Positions 45,849 to 57,667 of a DNA stretch of 64,000 nt are shown in pieces. Location of the stretch: contig OY723308.1 in the NCBI GenBank assembly GCA_963210315.1, positions 1,364,001-1,428,000 of the forward strand, read 5' to 3'. The stretch's first letter is position 1. Each line of letters opens with the position of its first letter. The position numbers and the translations under genes are program-made. Under the pieces are notes generated by a model. The model was not told the DNA's origin, searched no databases, and saw only the letters and a program-made list of their open reading frames with translations. Origin of the DNA: Rhynchopus euleeides (taxonomy: Eukaryota; Euglenozoa; Diplonemea; Diplonemida; Diplonemidae).

Positions 45849-48243
45849 ATGCGATACATCCTTGCCTCTATTGAACATTGCTCTCCGGCGGTCGACAAAC
45901 GTGTCGGTGAGTGGGGTGCGGCGGGGTTGGCGTGCGCAAAACTTGTCGAGCGGCATGTAGCGCGTTCACCCTGCCCACTCCAGTGGTTTGGCTTTTGGAG
46001 GAGTTGGGTCGTCCCATTAGCCCCTATCGTAGTACGACGTATCTTGCGAGATCTTTGCAAAGCATTGTAAAAGTGCCACTGTAAATCTGCGTCTCCCGTC
46101 TGATCCAGCCCCGCCTAGCCGCGGGGAATATTTCGGGTTATCACATGGGAGCGGAAGTATCACTGCAACAAACGTGTTCCCGGACTACACTGGGATCCCC
46201 CGGACCACGCGAGCCTCACAATGGGATGGGCCACGCCCGCCCCCGCCGCGCAGCGCTATACCCGTACCAGTGCCGCGGTCGCTCGCGAGCACGTCTCTGG
46301 GCCCCCGGAAAGTGTGCAACGCGCATTCGAAGCCGAAATGCGACGAGTGCGATTCTGCCAAGCGGAATTACGCACTGACGATAGCTGCGTGTTGCCGCGT
46401 CCACCACCACCACGCGGACGGCCTGAAGGTGATGTGCTGTGAGACACACCACATGACGCGGTGCGGCACCTGCGCCAATGTGAAGACATGCTGCGCGGCC
46501 GGCCACCATGGGCGCGCCCCCAGGGTCGACCAAGATGCGAGCACGGGTGACGACAGCAGCAGCTGCGATGACGACAACAACTCGGATAGCGAGGGAGAGG
46601 AGGGCAGCTCTGATGCCACGGAGCACGATGGAGACGACGCTGAAGATGCGGGCTCCACCAGCGAGGACGTCCCTCCCTCGTCTGTGATGGATAGTGACGC
46701 GACGGCTGCGGCTGCGGTGAAACGCACCGCCGTTGTTCTGGACACCTCTGACGAGGACTCGATGGGGCGGGATGCCGTGAAACGCACCGCCATTTGTTTG
46801 GATCACTCGGACGAGGGCCCGTCCCTCTGGGGGGCTGGGATAGTGTGTGTGCAACAGCCAGAGTGGGACATGTGTGCGTCTCTTCTTCTTCTTTGGCCGG
46901 GCGTGATTGAGCATTTGGCTCTTCACTGCCCCGACGATCAGCCCAGTGAGGGCGAGTTGGGTTCTTCTGCGGAGTCATCTGCGTTGACCCCACGCGAATT
47001 CCCTGGTTTTCTTTTCTCGCCTTCCCCTCGAATGAATACCCCTGCTTCCCCCACCCCACGTCAGATGGATGCGGAGCACGTTGCGCTTGTTGCGGCTGAC
47101 TCGCCGGGCTCCCAGCCCGATGATGCTCGCCGCGTTCCACCAGCAGATGCAGCACCGCCTCCGGCGCCCTCTCCGGCTCCGGAGCTCGTGCTGCACACAG
47201 ACCTGCTGGACGGGCTACAGACCCCGCAGACGGGCTCACCGCCCCTCCAAGAGAGCGCCACACAGCGGAGATCTCCGAGCCCTTCCGTGGGGCGCCGCCT
47301 TCCTTTCTCTCCCTCTCTCCCCTCTGAGTCCTCGTTACCCCGCGCGCAGAAGCGGGTAGCACCCATACAGGAGACAGGCGAATCTGCCCTGGGACGACGC
47401 TCCTTTCACAGTGGAAGAGTTGAACCTCAGCCCCCCGTGTCCCCTGGATCACCGGTTTCAGCGTCAAGCCTTCGGCCTGACGAGGATAGTATCATGTCCC
47501 CATCAGAACTTGCTTCCCCCCTTCCTCTCTCGCCTGCACCCTCCCTTGTTGTGGATGACTCGCCGGGCTTTCAGCCCGCCGACACTCGACTTAGTCCACT
47601 GTCAGACACTGTGTCACCCCCGCCACCCTCTCCATGTCAGGAGCCCCTAGTGCCTTTAGACCCTACAACCCCCTCTCTTCCCGACTGGCAGGCAGAAACG
47701 CCGTCCCACCAGGGGAGCGACACGCTCTCCCCCGAGTGCACGTCGCCGAGCCCTTACGTGGGGCGTCGACTTCCTTTCTCCCCTTCCTCCCCCTCTGAAT
47801 CCTCGGTTCCCCGCGCGCAGAAACGTGTAGCGCACATGCGGGAGGCAGACGAATCTGCCCTGGAGCGCGGTTCGTTCCACAACAGAAGAAAAGATCTCCC
47901 TTCCTCTCGAGTTCTCATCAGCACAGCTAGATCAGGCGTGCCTTCCCCTTTCCCACGGGCCTCACAGGCCTTGCGCTTCTTGGAGCGCAAGACACGTGCT
48001 GTCCGTCCGTCTCGTTCTCGTTTCCTCCGGAAGCAGGTGTTGCGTGCGGTTCCGAAGCGCACCCGCTGCATCCCCTCTCCCACCATCTTTCGTTCGGCGG
48101 CTATTCCGCGCTCTTTTCAACGCGTCGTCGCGAAGATTGCGCCTCAGTATCAGCAGGCGCAATCTCCGACTTCCAGTGTGTGTGTGTCCCCCCTCCTTTA
48201 CAGCGCAACGAGGAGGAGAGCGAAACCGTGTGGTGTCACGTAG
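45849..48243 (+). CDS. Large disordered protein with Cys/His-rich N-terminal segment (gene model tentative)
   Basis: A continuous frame runs from 46033 to 48243 without an early ATG; the first in-frame Met is at the CCETHH segment near 46432. One model takes ATG 45849, splices 45907-46108 (GTGAGT...TCCAG, phase 1) and joins in frame. However, GTGAGT is unlike the GTATG donors of the other genes. Visible features are a Cys/His cluster (C..H..K.C..C then CC.VHHHH and CETHH..RCGTC) that could bind zinc like a B-box, an acidic Ser/Asp/Glu stretch, a duplicated VKRTAxxLDxSDE motif, and a long Ser/Pro-rich region. A 50-residue duplication follows (VGRRLPFSPS...RAQKRVA...ESALxR.SFH), then a basic Arg-rich C-terminus. 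Probably nuclear or scaffold-like; no family recognised. It could also be part of an unrecognised mobile element. Confidence 0.4.
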
Positions 48244-50869
48244 GGCAAGAGTAGGATAGCGGGCCCGGTTCCTCACGGTATGGTCCTTCGGGGCCAGGCT
48301 GCGATGCCAGCACGCTAACCCAAATTGCAATACGTATCACTGCGATTTTTTGTTGTTTGACCTTCTTTCTCTTCAATAGCGATCCGATACAGCGTTGGAT
48401 AATCCAGAGAAATCACAGCAAAAATATAGTTGCAGCGTCGGGCTGGATGCCGTGCTGCAGATTTCACGAAACGGGTGTGTGTGTGTGTGTGGGTGCAAAT
48501 CGTCCAAAAATGTATAGGCGAGCAAGGGGGGTCTTCGCTGGTCGTTATCCTTCGTCAATCTTCGTCAGTTTTCAGCTAATTCAACAGGAAACGCACCAAA
48601 ATGCACTGACGATCACCCCGTAGCGAAGACCCCCAAGAAGACAATATCGCTGTGCGTCGAGAACAACCCGGCACAGTGGCCCCCTCTCGTCGGGATGCGA
48701 AGATCATGGCCAAACCATCTCGCCCATACAAATCCGTGTGAAACAGCACCCGCTCCGGTCTGCGATGAACACGAACAGCAAGAATTGTTCAAACCCCTTC
48801 AACTCTTAACGGCAATATCTCAGCTGCTGATGATGATGGGTTCCTTTTTCCCCAATAGTAGCCTTTATTCGCAGGCTTTTCTTGGCCTGCACAAATCAGA
48901 TGTCGGATCCAGCTCCGGCAACTATCCGACCTGATGCTACTTGGGACTGCACACACGCACACTCACACCCGCCTCCCCCCCCCCCCCCCCCAGCCCCCCC
49001 CCCCTCCTCCTCCTCCTCCCGCCCCCTTCCCATTCTGCGAACTCCTCTCCGTCCCACCTCCTCCCTCTCTTTACGATGTCTCCGCTACTCTCTCTCTCTC
49101 TCTCTCTCTCTCACCCCACTCACACCCCCCACTCTCGTCTACTACGTAACAGTGTGAATACCCCTAACGCGAGATTGACCCACACAGCTCTCAGCATCTT
49201 GCCTGCTCTTGAATGAGCCCATTTTTCTTCTCGGTTACCCCACCTCACACCTGCCCGAGGTTTTTATGTAGCCCCTCCGCTGACCTGACTCACAGACCAG
49301 CGGGTGGGGCGATGGGTGGGTGGATCGCGTGCATTGCCTTTTTTGTTTCATTACTTTGTGGCTGTTGTTCGATTGCTAAAACAATCCCCCCCCCCCCCTC
49401 AAACCTAACAAAGAAACAGGCCGTGTTGCGCTGTATTGCACGGCAGATTTCGTGCCGTTGTGGTGATGGCTCCCTTGCTGTGACCCGCTGGGTTTCGCAG
49501 GGGGTGTGTTTTTTCCTATCCGGGTTTGGCGCACAAACAAACGCCTTATCTTTTGTCTGCGAAGGGTTCCCAACGATGAAGATCGTGGTGCCCACCACCC
49601 CCCCCCCCCTCCCCGAGATATGTAATCGTCACCTCTAGCTCAGGTGAAGGCGTATCCGGCGATGGAATTCCACTGCATAGTTGCCTCTCTATGTTGCCTT
49701 TTTTTGTTCGTTTTCTTCTGAACCTTTGGCACAGCCAAGGTTTCCGGCAGCAGAGTTTTTATTTAAACAAGACATCTCTGCACAACATGTTTCGCTGTTG
49801 CATCCCCCCCACCCCCCACCCCGCGGGGAAGGGTATCCTGTGGCAGGGTGTTGCAGCGATGAATTCCTCTTTTCAAAGAGGCTCCCTCAAAGCCCTCTCA
49901 CCCCCCCCCTCCAACTGTGAGTGCAGACCACTGAGAGTTGAGCTGTGTGTGTGGCAGTGAAGAGCACATCAGGAGCAATATGCTCGGTGTGCCCTGCACG
50001 ACTTACAAAACTATTCACGTGTGTGTGCGAGCCCTCACAAAGCTGGCTGTATGGTGAACACACAGTTTACCACACAGTACTGTCTCGTTTGGGTGAGCGA
50101 ATTGGCGCGCAGTGTCCCCAAAGGGCCATAGCGAGAACCGAGCCCGCTACGCAGTACCACAGGGTCTAGATGAATCAAAGCCCTTTTCTGCCTTTTCGGA
50201 ACGTCTTCTGTCATTGCGTTGTGCTGTGAGGAGCCAATTTTCATGCAAGGCTGGGCCTCACAGCATCTTACTTTCTCTCCCCCAAAAAAATGTCCGGCGA
50301 AGGTGCCTTGCGCCCTTCCTTTATTGTGTTTATATCTCCGCATATCCAGAACCCCCACCTCTTTGCTTTGACCTGAGGGTATTTGTGTCGTTCTTCCCGG
50401 CACCGCCCTCTTCTTCTTCCCGGGCACCTCTTTGTGTGGGTGTTTCGGATGTGAATTGCTTCAAGGTCGAAGCCCTTCCCCCGTCTATTCATAGCCCCCC
50501 CCCGCGGTTTCAAAGAATTCAAAAACAGAACAACACTGTGCGGTGGAGAAGAACCAGAGAAAAAGCGACCCTCTTCTCAGGAGGGGCGTTGTTGTTCGAA
50601 CACCAAAAGGTGACTAGATCTGCCGGGGGGGATTAGGTCGCCTTTGAGAGAGCCACGGCCAAAGTTGTTCAGAAAAAAAATGCCGGAGCTTATCTGTCCT
50701 CGTAAAAAAGGAAGTCACGGCTGCGGCGGGAACTGCGAAATCCGTCAACGGTCTGTCAGATCCTTGGCATGGTTGTCTCTGTTTATATGCTTGTCATGGC
50801 CTCCGAAAAGAGTCAGTGGGAGCGCACGGCGGATGCATGTGTGGTTTGATTATTAGATACAACGACACA
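48244..50869. other. Non-coding interval
   Basis: No gene is called. It contains the second 108-bp MITE (48527-48634), a CT microsatellite near 49087-49112, C runs near 48978-48992 and 49387-49397, and a TTTGGCGCACAAACAAACGC word near 49525 also seen near 36467 and 56457. Confidence 0.5.
48527..48634. mobile_element. 108-bp MITE, copy 2
   Basis: Reverse-orientation partner of 38898-39005, same length, with GGGGGTCTTCGCT / AGCGAAGACCCCC termini and AAG duplicated at both ends. Confidence 0.8.
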
Positions 50870-51887
50870 GGAGGATCCTTGAAATCGGTAGTGGACAGTA
50901 GCGGACAGTAGCGGACAGGGCGGACATTTCCTTGTGGAAAAAGTGCCCGAAAAAAAAAATTCGAAAAGGTCCCCCTTACAGAATTAGCCTTTTTTCAAAA
51001 AATCGGAAAATTTCGGACCGCAATTTGTACCCAAGAAAGTGCCGAATTTTCGGACTTGGTCCGATTTGAACGATTTCCGTGCCTCTTGCAACCCCCATGA
51101 GGGGGGGCTGCTGTTTCGGGTTCTTCCGGTGGCACATGCTGGGGTGTCAGGACAGGTAATCCTGCTCGCTGTACCCGGTGATCCCTGACGCAGCCAGGAA
51201 GTGGAGAGCCTTGGAACCCTGGTTGAGGCCTGTAACACCCGGCCTTCCTGCCACTTGTGGCATTGTGGAGTGGAGGTGGTTATGGAGAAGTTTCTCTCTC
51301 CGTCCGGTCGAGCACAACCGTCCTCTCCAGCCAGGGGTCATCTACTTTCCAAACAAGGGCCAGGAACATGCTCAAACAAACCAATTGATCAGAAAATCTG
51401 GCTTGCCATGGTCCCGACGGTGGAATCATTGAGCAAAATTTGGGGAGTGGTTTGCCCCCTTCCTGCATATGACCTGTCCATTTTTGACGATTTTTGGGCA
51501 GAATTTGGTGCGTGGGACCTTTCGATTTTCATGAATTTTTCGGAATTTCGTGGGGACCGGTACCCCATTTGAGGGCCAAAAATCTCATTTCCGAGGCCTG
51601 GGAATGGTCGCAGTGGCCTCAGATGTCCAAAAACGTTCAATTGACCTCTCCTCGAAAAAAAATTCGAAAGGTCCCCCCTACTGGCACCCCGGATTAGGAC
51701 ATGTCTCTGGGGGTGTCCGGGGGGCATTTTTGGCCCATTTTTGGCTGGGGAAAATGGGCCATTTTTCACGATTTTTTCCGGTTTTTTGTCCGGACCGGGA
51801 CCGCATTTGAGGGGCAAAAATCTGATTTCCGAGGCCCGGGAATGGTCGCAGTGGCTTCATTTGGCCAAAAACGTTCAATTTACCCTT

Positions 51888-54800
51888 CATGGATGTATTC
51901 AGATCTTAATAAGAGAGGAATTTTTTTCGCCAAATCTACCTCCTCCTCCTCTTAGATTAAGACCTTAGTCCATAAACGGCCCAAAAAAGCCCAACATCTG
52001 AATCCCCTTAATTAAGGTCTTAAACCTCTTAGTGTAACCTCTTTAAGGTCTTACACTCAGAGGTTAAGACCTTAGTTCGATCTTCAGCAATATTACGTTG
52101 ACAGCGGGTGAACCCAGCAGGTTCCTGCACACACCCGCCCCCCGCGCCCCCACCACACGCACGTTCGTGCCCCCCCCCCCCCCACCACACACTCAGTTGA
52201 CTCCAACACTCACATCCCCCACGAGGACTCTTATTTGCGTGGCAGCAAGTGGCAACATAGTGTGAGAGAAATGCCACACTGCAAAAGTACGCTTGAGTCA
52301 CAGAGCGGCAGCAGAATACAGGTTGGAGTTTTGCCGCTCAGCGGATCATCTCACGCGGTGTACGCGTGTGCATTGATGGCAGAGACTGCCTCTTCGAAAG
52401 AAGCCAGCACATTCTTCGGGATGGTGGTGGGCTGGAGAATGTCGTCCTCCCACTCGACGACTTTCGGCCCAGTCGCAGCAGGATAGCCCTTCCGCAGGGT
52501 CCGGTCGAACTGGTTGGGTAGGTCCTGGTTGCAGGCATGGAAGAGGATTCGGGCCCGAGTTGATGCGTGCGCTGCCATGCGGGACGGGGGGAGCACACGG
52601 CGCGCGATAGAAAACACGCTGTCACACCCCAGAGTCGATGCAGTCACCGCCAGCAGATCAAGGCACAGAGTACGCAGCGCGCACTCCCCGTAGTTCAGCC
52701 AGAAGGAGTCCACATCGCCCTTCATGCCCTCCTTCTTGGAGTGATCCACATACTCTACCCACGCCGCCTCCTCGACTTCACGGAACGCCGGAATCCAGGC
52801 AGTGATATCCTGGAAGGACATCAGGTTGTCAGTGTTCCCCATGATCTTGACAGCACGTGGGTTCACGTGTCTCATCGCCTTCCAGTAGTAGTACGACCCC
52901 TCCGACTTGTTCCCCCACCACCGCACCTTCAGCTCCTCTGAGAGGACAGCTGCGACTGGGGACTTGGCATCCAGCAGGTCTTCCAGGGACTTCTTTTCCC
53001 GCTCGAGAAATTCTTTCTCTTTTTCCGTCTTGGCGTACGCGATGTTGTCAAGGTCCTGAATCTTCCCCTCCATGTCACCCCAAACAGAGTGGCTGTGCGA
53101 CTTCTTCGAGGGGGTGGTGTAGGAAGCCAGCAGCTCCATGATCGGCGAATTTGCCCGCTCCATCTCCAGCAACTCCTTCTCCAGCCGTGTGACCCCCAGA
53201 TCCTTGAGCAGCTGGCCCAGCTTCCCCATGCTGGGTGTCGTACTGCCCTGTTGGAGCTCGGTGCTCACGAACACGAACAGCGCCTTCATGCGCTGGCGCA
53301 CGTGGGTGTACACTTCGATGCGAGACGAGTACCGAGTATCACCTGGGAGGGGGCACTTCACAGCCGGCACCTTCTCCTTTGTGTTGTTCTTTTTTGCAGC
53401 GTCGAGAACAGCATGCGCTGCTGGAAGGATATCCTTGAGGGTGGTAGCGGTGGAGACTGCCTCGTTCGGCTGGCGGAGGGCTGCACGGATCTTCCCGGCG
53501 CACGATTCGAAGAGATCGGCTTCCTCCTGCGGCGTGCAGTCCTCCCTGAGTTCTTCGACTTCCCCGAGGATGGTCTCCAGCGATGACACAGCAACTCCGG
53601 AGAGACACTCCATCTGCACTTCGACCCACCGTCTGTGCCGATACTTGTTCTCATCCCCGCCCAGCAAGTTGTTGAGTAGGCGGGACACCTCGAAGGCGGC
53701 ACACCCCGGGAACTTCTTCTCCAGGTTGGCCAGCATCCAGGTCTCGCAGACGTCGCCACAGTTGTTCACCAAGTGTGGGACGCACGACACGAAGGGGACA
53801 CCGAATGCTTCGGCGAGTTCACGGCTTGCAGCTGCGTTGGACCCGCCCTTGTCGGATCTGATGAGGAAGGGGGGGGGCAAGCTGAGGCGCGTCAGCTCGC
53901 GCTTGATGTCCTGCGACAGCTCGACCCCGGTCTGGCTCCCCCTCCGCTCCTCCGGACGTATGAAGATCAGCGATGCGGCGAATCCTACAGCGCTGAGGAT
54001 GATGGCCGTCGCCTTCGTGTCGCCAATCCCACTGTTGTCATGCGACATGCAGTACCTCCCCCCCTTCAGCTTGGCCGTGATGACCTTCTCGCTGTCCTTC
54101 GTCAGCTCGTCGCCCAGCTTCTTCACCAGCGGAGCAACCTTCGGGGGGTCCTTGGGGATGCGTGTGCCTGCGAGGCAGGAGAGTACACCCTGCATCGCGC
54201 CCGCTGTGATCCCCGTGTAGAGCACCCCTTTCGCGATTTTGTCATGCAGAGCGGTTTCACTCGCTTCAAATGCAGTCACAATTGTGACCTGCCCCTCTTC
54301 CCCCTTCTTCTGCCTTGATTTCTTCCCCACGTGCTTGCTGCCGGTGAAGTGGTCCCCCAGGTCGCCTGCCTGGACATGGGGCATCCACAACACCTCGCAG
54401 ATATCGCAGGAGGGGACCTCCTGAGCCGCTGCGTAAACGCTCGTCAGCTGCTTGGAATTCCTGTAGTGTGATTTGATGTCGCCGACCTTCACGCAGACAC
54501 AGTCGGTGTGCTTCTTCATCTCCCTGCGGAGAGCATCGCCCAGTACCTTCCTCTGGGAGGGGGCAGGTGGGGGGTCAGCAGGGGGTGCGGCCGGCGCGTC
54601 GTCACCAACGTCCTCCGCCGGGGGATCTGCCAGGGCCCCCAGGTCCTGCGCGAGCTGCCTCCTGGCAGCAGTCTTCGCCCCCGCCTTCTTGCCCCGCTTC
54701 TTTTTGGGCTTTTCCTCCTCCTCCGTGCCTCTTTCGCCAGCCAGGATGCGGGCCTTGGCAATGGCTGTGGCCAGCTGGGGCTTCGTGCCGGCCGCCTCCA

Positions 54801-55230
54801 CCCCCTCCGCCTTCGCCAGGTCCACCAGAAACGACTTCGCCTTTTTCTGCAGCAACAGGGCTGCAGCATCTACGGCAACAGTTTGTGCCTGTGACAGCTC
54901 CGCAGTAATAGAATCCTCATCGGAGTCAGCCGCTCTCTTTGCCATATTGCGGCTGCTTGTGTGTGCCAGGTGTGGAAGTGAGGAACGCGCATACATACAA
55001 GCATGCAAAAAAGCGAATGTTATTTGGACCGTGCAGGCTTTTGCAGGATTGGGGGTGGGATGAGAGATTCCTGGGCTGATACCATCCTAGTCCGTCGAGC
55101 CGAGGTCAGTTTCTGAGCAAAGATGTTCTGTAACCCCTTCCCAATAGGGAAACCCCTGCAGAAAAACTAAGGTCTTAGAATTAAGAGGTTAAAACGCGGA
55201 ATCTCTTAATAAGGTCTGAATATATCCATG
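51888..55230. mobile_element. Intact hAT-like DNA transposon
   Basis: The terminal inverted repeats begin CATGGATGTATTCAGA (left) and, read inwards from the right, CATGGATATATTCAGA. Subterminal CTTAATAAGAG and AGGTCTTA words recur near both ends. The target duplication is ACCCTT (51882-51887 and 55231-55236). The sister element at 1616-3028 shows the empty site with a single ACCCTT (reverse complement near 2039-2044). About 3.34 kb long with one full-length transposase on the - strand. Confidence 0.9.
52351..54945 (-). CDS. hAT-superfamily transposase, apparently intact
   Basis: It has 864 residues from the ATG at 54945 (MAKRAADSDEDS); in-frame Met codons further upstream are possible but give an unusual leader. 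Residues 31-70 resemble a SAP-like DNA-binding helix pair, and 78-95 a strongly basic nuclear signal (KPKKKRGKKAG). C180, C183, H199 and H205 form a U1/BED-like zinc finger. The RNase H-like core shows D303 (MSHDNSG), D365 (IRSDKGGSN) and the C-x2-H block CVPH (388-391). The C-terminal 765-805 segment (LAVTASTLGCDSVFSIARR) is the hAT dimerisation motif. It should bind the element ends and catalyse cut-and-paste transposition in the nucleus. No frameshift or stop is seen, in contrast to the two related remnants at 3172-5095 and 9194-12246. Whether it is active cannot be told from sequence. Confidence 0.88.
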   Translation of the reverse strand: MAKRAADSDEDSITAELSQAQTVAVDAAALLLQKKAKSFLVDLAKAEGVEAAGTKPQLATAIAKARILAGERGTEEEEKPKKKRGKKAGAKTAARRQLAQDLGALADPPAEDVGDDAPAAPPADPPPAPSQRKVLGDALRREMKKHTDCVCVKVGDIKSHYRNSKQLTSVYAAAQEVPSCDICEVLWMPHVQAGDLGDHFTGSKHVGKKSRQKKGEEGQVTIVTAFEASETALHDKIAKGVLYTGITAGAMQGVLSCLAGTRIPKDPPKVAPLVKKLGDELTKDSEKVITAKLKGGRYCMSHDNSGIGDTKATAIILSAVGFAASLIFIRPEERRGSQTGVELSQDIKRELTRLSLPPPFLIRSDKGGSNAAASRELAEAFGVPFVSCVPHLVNNCGDVCETWMLANLEKKFPGCAAFEVSRLLNNLLGGDENKYRHRRWVEVQMECLSGVAVSSLETILGEVEELREDCTPQEEADLFESCAGKIRAALRQPNEAVSTATTLKDILPAAHAVLDAAKKNNTKEKVPAVKCPLPGDTRYSSRIEVYTHVRQRMKALFVFVSTELQQGSTTPSMGKLGQLLKDLGVTRLEKELLEMERANSPIMELLASYTTPSKKSHSHSVWGDMEGKIQDLDNIAYAKTEKEKEFLEREKKSLEDLLDAKSPVAAVLSEELKVRWWGNKSEGSYYYWKAMRHVNPRAVKIMGNTDNLMSFQDITAWIPAFREVEEAAWVEYVDHSKKEGMKGDVDSFWLNYGECALRTLCLDLLAVTASTLGCDSVFSIARRVLPPSRMAAHASTRARILFHACNQDLPNQFDRTLRKGYPAATGPKVVEWEDDILQPTTIPKNVLASFEEAVSAINAHAYTA

Positions 55231-55696
55231 ACCCTTCCCCCAAAAAAAATTCGAAAGGGTCCCCCTACAAATCGCCGGTCTTAGGAGCAAAAATTTTGGG
55301 CACCCAGATTTCAAAAATTTTCAAACTATTTTCTGGACCAAAAATCAAACTATTGAGGTCCTGGCCGGACATGTCCGGGGGGGGGGGGGGTCAAAATTGG
55401 ATTTCCCGAATTTCCGGGTCCGGACATGTCCGCCCGGACATCCGGACACCAGAAAATGTCCGCCCGGACATGTCCGCCCTGTCCGGGGCGGACATGTCCG
55501 GATGTCCGGGCGGACATGTCCGGGCGGGAAATTCGGGAAATGTCCGGGGGGGGGGGGGGGGTCAAAATTGGACCCGGACATCCGGACACCCGGATTTCCC
55601 GGTCCGGGCATGTCCGCCCTGTCCGCCCTGAAATCGCCTAAGGGGCCGGGGGAAATCCAGGAAATTCGGGAAATCCAGGAATATGAAGAATCCTCC

Positions 55697-57667
55697 ACAG
55701 CATCAGCAAAACCATCTATTCACGGGATCTGCATGAGGGACGCACCACACTGCCGCCCGTGCGCACAAACAAAAACCCGGACTCCTTGGCACCTCTCTAT
55801 TCGAAACAGCGACTCTGGGAGACGGCCGTGGTTTGCAGGACTGCGCGTTCAACGGTGTGCGGGGGTGGGGTTGGTGCTGGTGTTGGTTTTGGCGACGGGG
55901 CGAGAGGGAGGGGGTTGCGCGTTGCCTTTGCTGTGTCCTGCCCCCCCCCCCCCCCCAAGCATGGGGGCCAGGCATTTGCAGAGCCAACAGCAGCACAAAG
56001 GCACAGAAAGGGCGCGATGCGACGGCCCTCCCCTTGGGGGCGGCTGTCAAAGTCGTGAAAGCGCTGAGTTGATTCTCAGCGAAATCGCCCGCAAAAAGTT
56101 CCCCCCCTCCTCTGTCGTTCCCTCTCCATGTTCCCTCTGCACCACCCTTCCCCAGCCACAATGATGCGTTTACGGACTGTCAGAAACCCGGGCCTGTTTT
56201 GTGTTGGGATTCGGGCCTCTGTAGAGAAAGGGGGGTTTTGTGCTGGCTTGTCGGTTTGACCATGGCATTAATCTCTTGTGCTGCCTGGGCATGTTGAGTT
56301 CACGTAATACCCCCCTTCCATCACCCATTCCACCCATTGTTAGCGATTCTTTCTCTTGTGTGTGGGCCATCTGAGTTGGCCCGAACCTGGCTACTTTGCC
56401 CTTGGTACTCAAAAATCATAGTCAAAAACGTTGTTCAGCCAACTTGTTGCTCCGGACTTGGCGCACAAACAACAGCCTTATCTTTTTTTTGTTGAAGTTG
56501 TTTGACACGGGACCTCCTCTCCTGTGGTTTGGGAGGCAGCGGGCGTGCGCATCATGGTTGGGTTGACACGGCATCCAAACCACTGCTGCGCAAAGGCAAC
56601 GCACTGTCCAGACCGAAGCGCGAAGGGTTCAGGGGGGGTGGGTGATGACAAAACTTATTGGCGGGCCCTGACACGTGAAGTAACGAACTGGGCAGAAGGA
56701 AACCACGCCAGTATTAGGGGAAAGAGGAGGAGGCGACGTCAGGCAATGCCACCATGGGTGAGAGAAGGAGTCGGAAACTGGGGAGGTCTTTTCAAAACAC
56801 TGCTTCTCCCATCGAACCGTCCCTCCCCCCCCCCCTGCCCCCTTCAGTGCGAGGCTGTTGTTGTTTTGTTCTCCCCCAAAAGTTGTCCACAAAACCTTTC
56901 CAAAAAACATCATCCACACTTGTTGCAGGGTGCTCTCTCTGCCTCTCGCTGATTGCAGCAGCCTTGGCAAAATCATCCACCTGTTGCAAGAGCTCCGCGC
57001 AACCCGCGCTGCCCTGCGACGCACGCACACCCATTCCCATCTCATATCCTCCCCCCGCCAGCTACGACGAGGGGGCAGGGTCGCAAAGGTTCAGCTCTTT
57101 CGGAAGAATTTGTGCTGCAAACACGGAGTCAGGCACAAATAAAGTTCGAACGGCGAAAGCGTAACAAAAAAAACCCGACCCTTGCCCTCAAAAAGCTAAA
57201 CAGGCCTGAAGGAGAGCGTGCCCAGTCGCCCCCCAGCACCCGCATCGAGCATCCCGATCACGCCCCCTTAGGATTTCGCATCGCCCAGCTTGTTATCCAT
57301 CCGGTTTTGAAAACCGTGTATCAAGTGCCGCAGCCACCGTCCGACGCCAAAGACACGCACACACACACCCACCCCCCAGGCCAAGGAAACGCCCCAGTTT
57401 GGGAAGCCCCTTTTGTTCGCCGCATACACACGCTTCCCGTCGGGAGCATTTACACACACAAGTACACCACACCTCTGTGCACGGCGAACAGCCGTTTCCT
57501 TTCCTTGTTTCTTGCTCCTCACCCCCTGCACTCTCTCATTGCCCGCCTCCTCTCCCGTTGGAGCTGCGTGTGGCCTGTGTTGGCAGATCTATTGCCTCTC
57601 TCGGCCGTGCTTTGTTGCTGCTGCTGCTGCTTGCTTGCTCGAAGGATTGAAGAAGTGAGCCGGAGCG
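55697..57667. other. Non-coding interval and LC8 upstream region
   Basis: No gene. It contains a C run near 55940-55955, a CTTGGCGCACAAACAACAGC dispersed word near 56457, and a CTG-repeat (GCTGCTGCTGCTGCTTGCTT) about 50 bp before the dynein light chain ATG. Confidence 0.5.

Larger units (their letters stand above)
50870..55696. mobile_element. Non-autonomous element D, copy interrupted by a hAT-like transposon
   Basis: Reverse complement of 1616-3028, split at 51888-55230. The termini are GGAGGATCC / GAATCCTCC, with ACA repeated on both sides. Apart from the insertion and homopolymer length changes the two copies are nearly identical, so they are young or homogenised. Confidence 0.8.
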
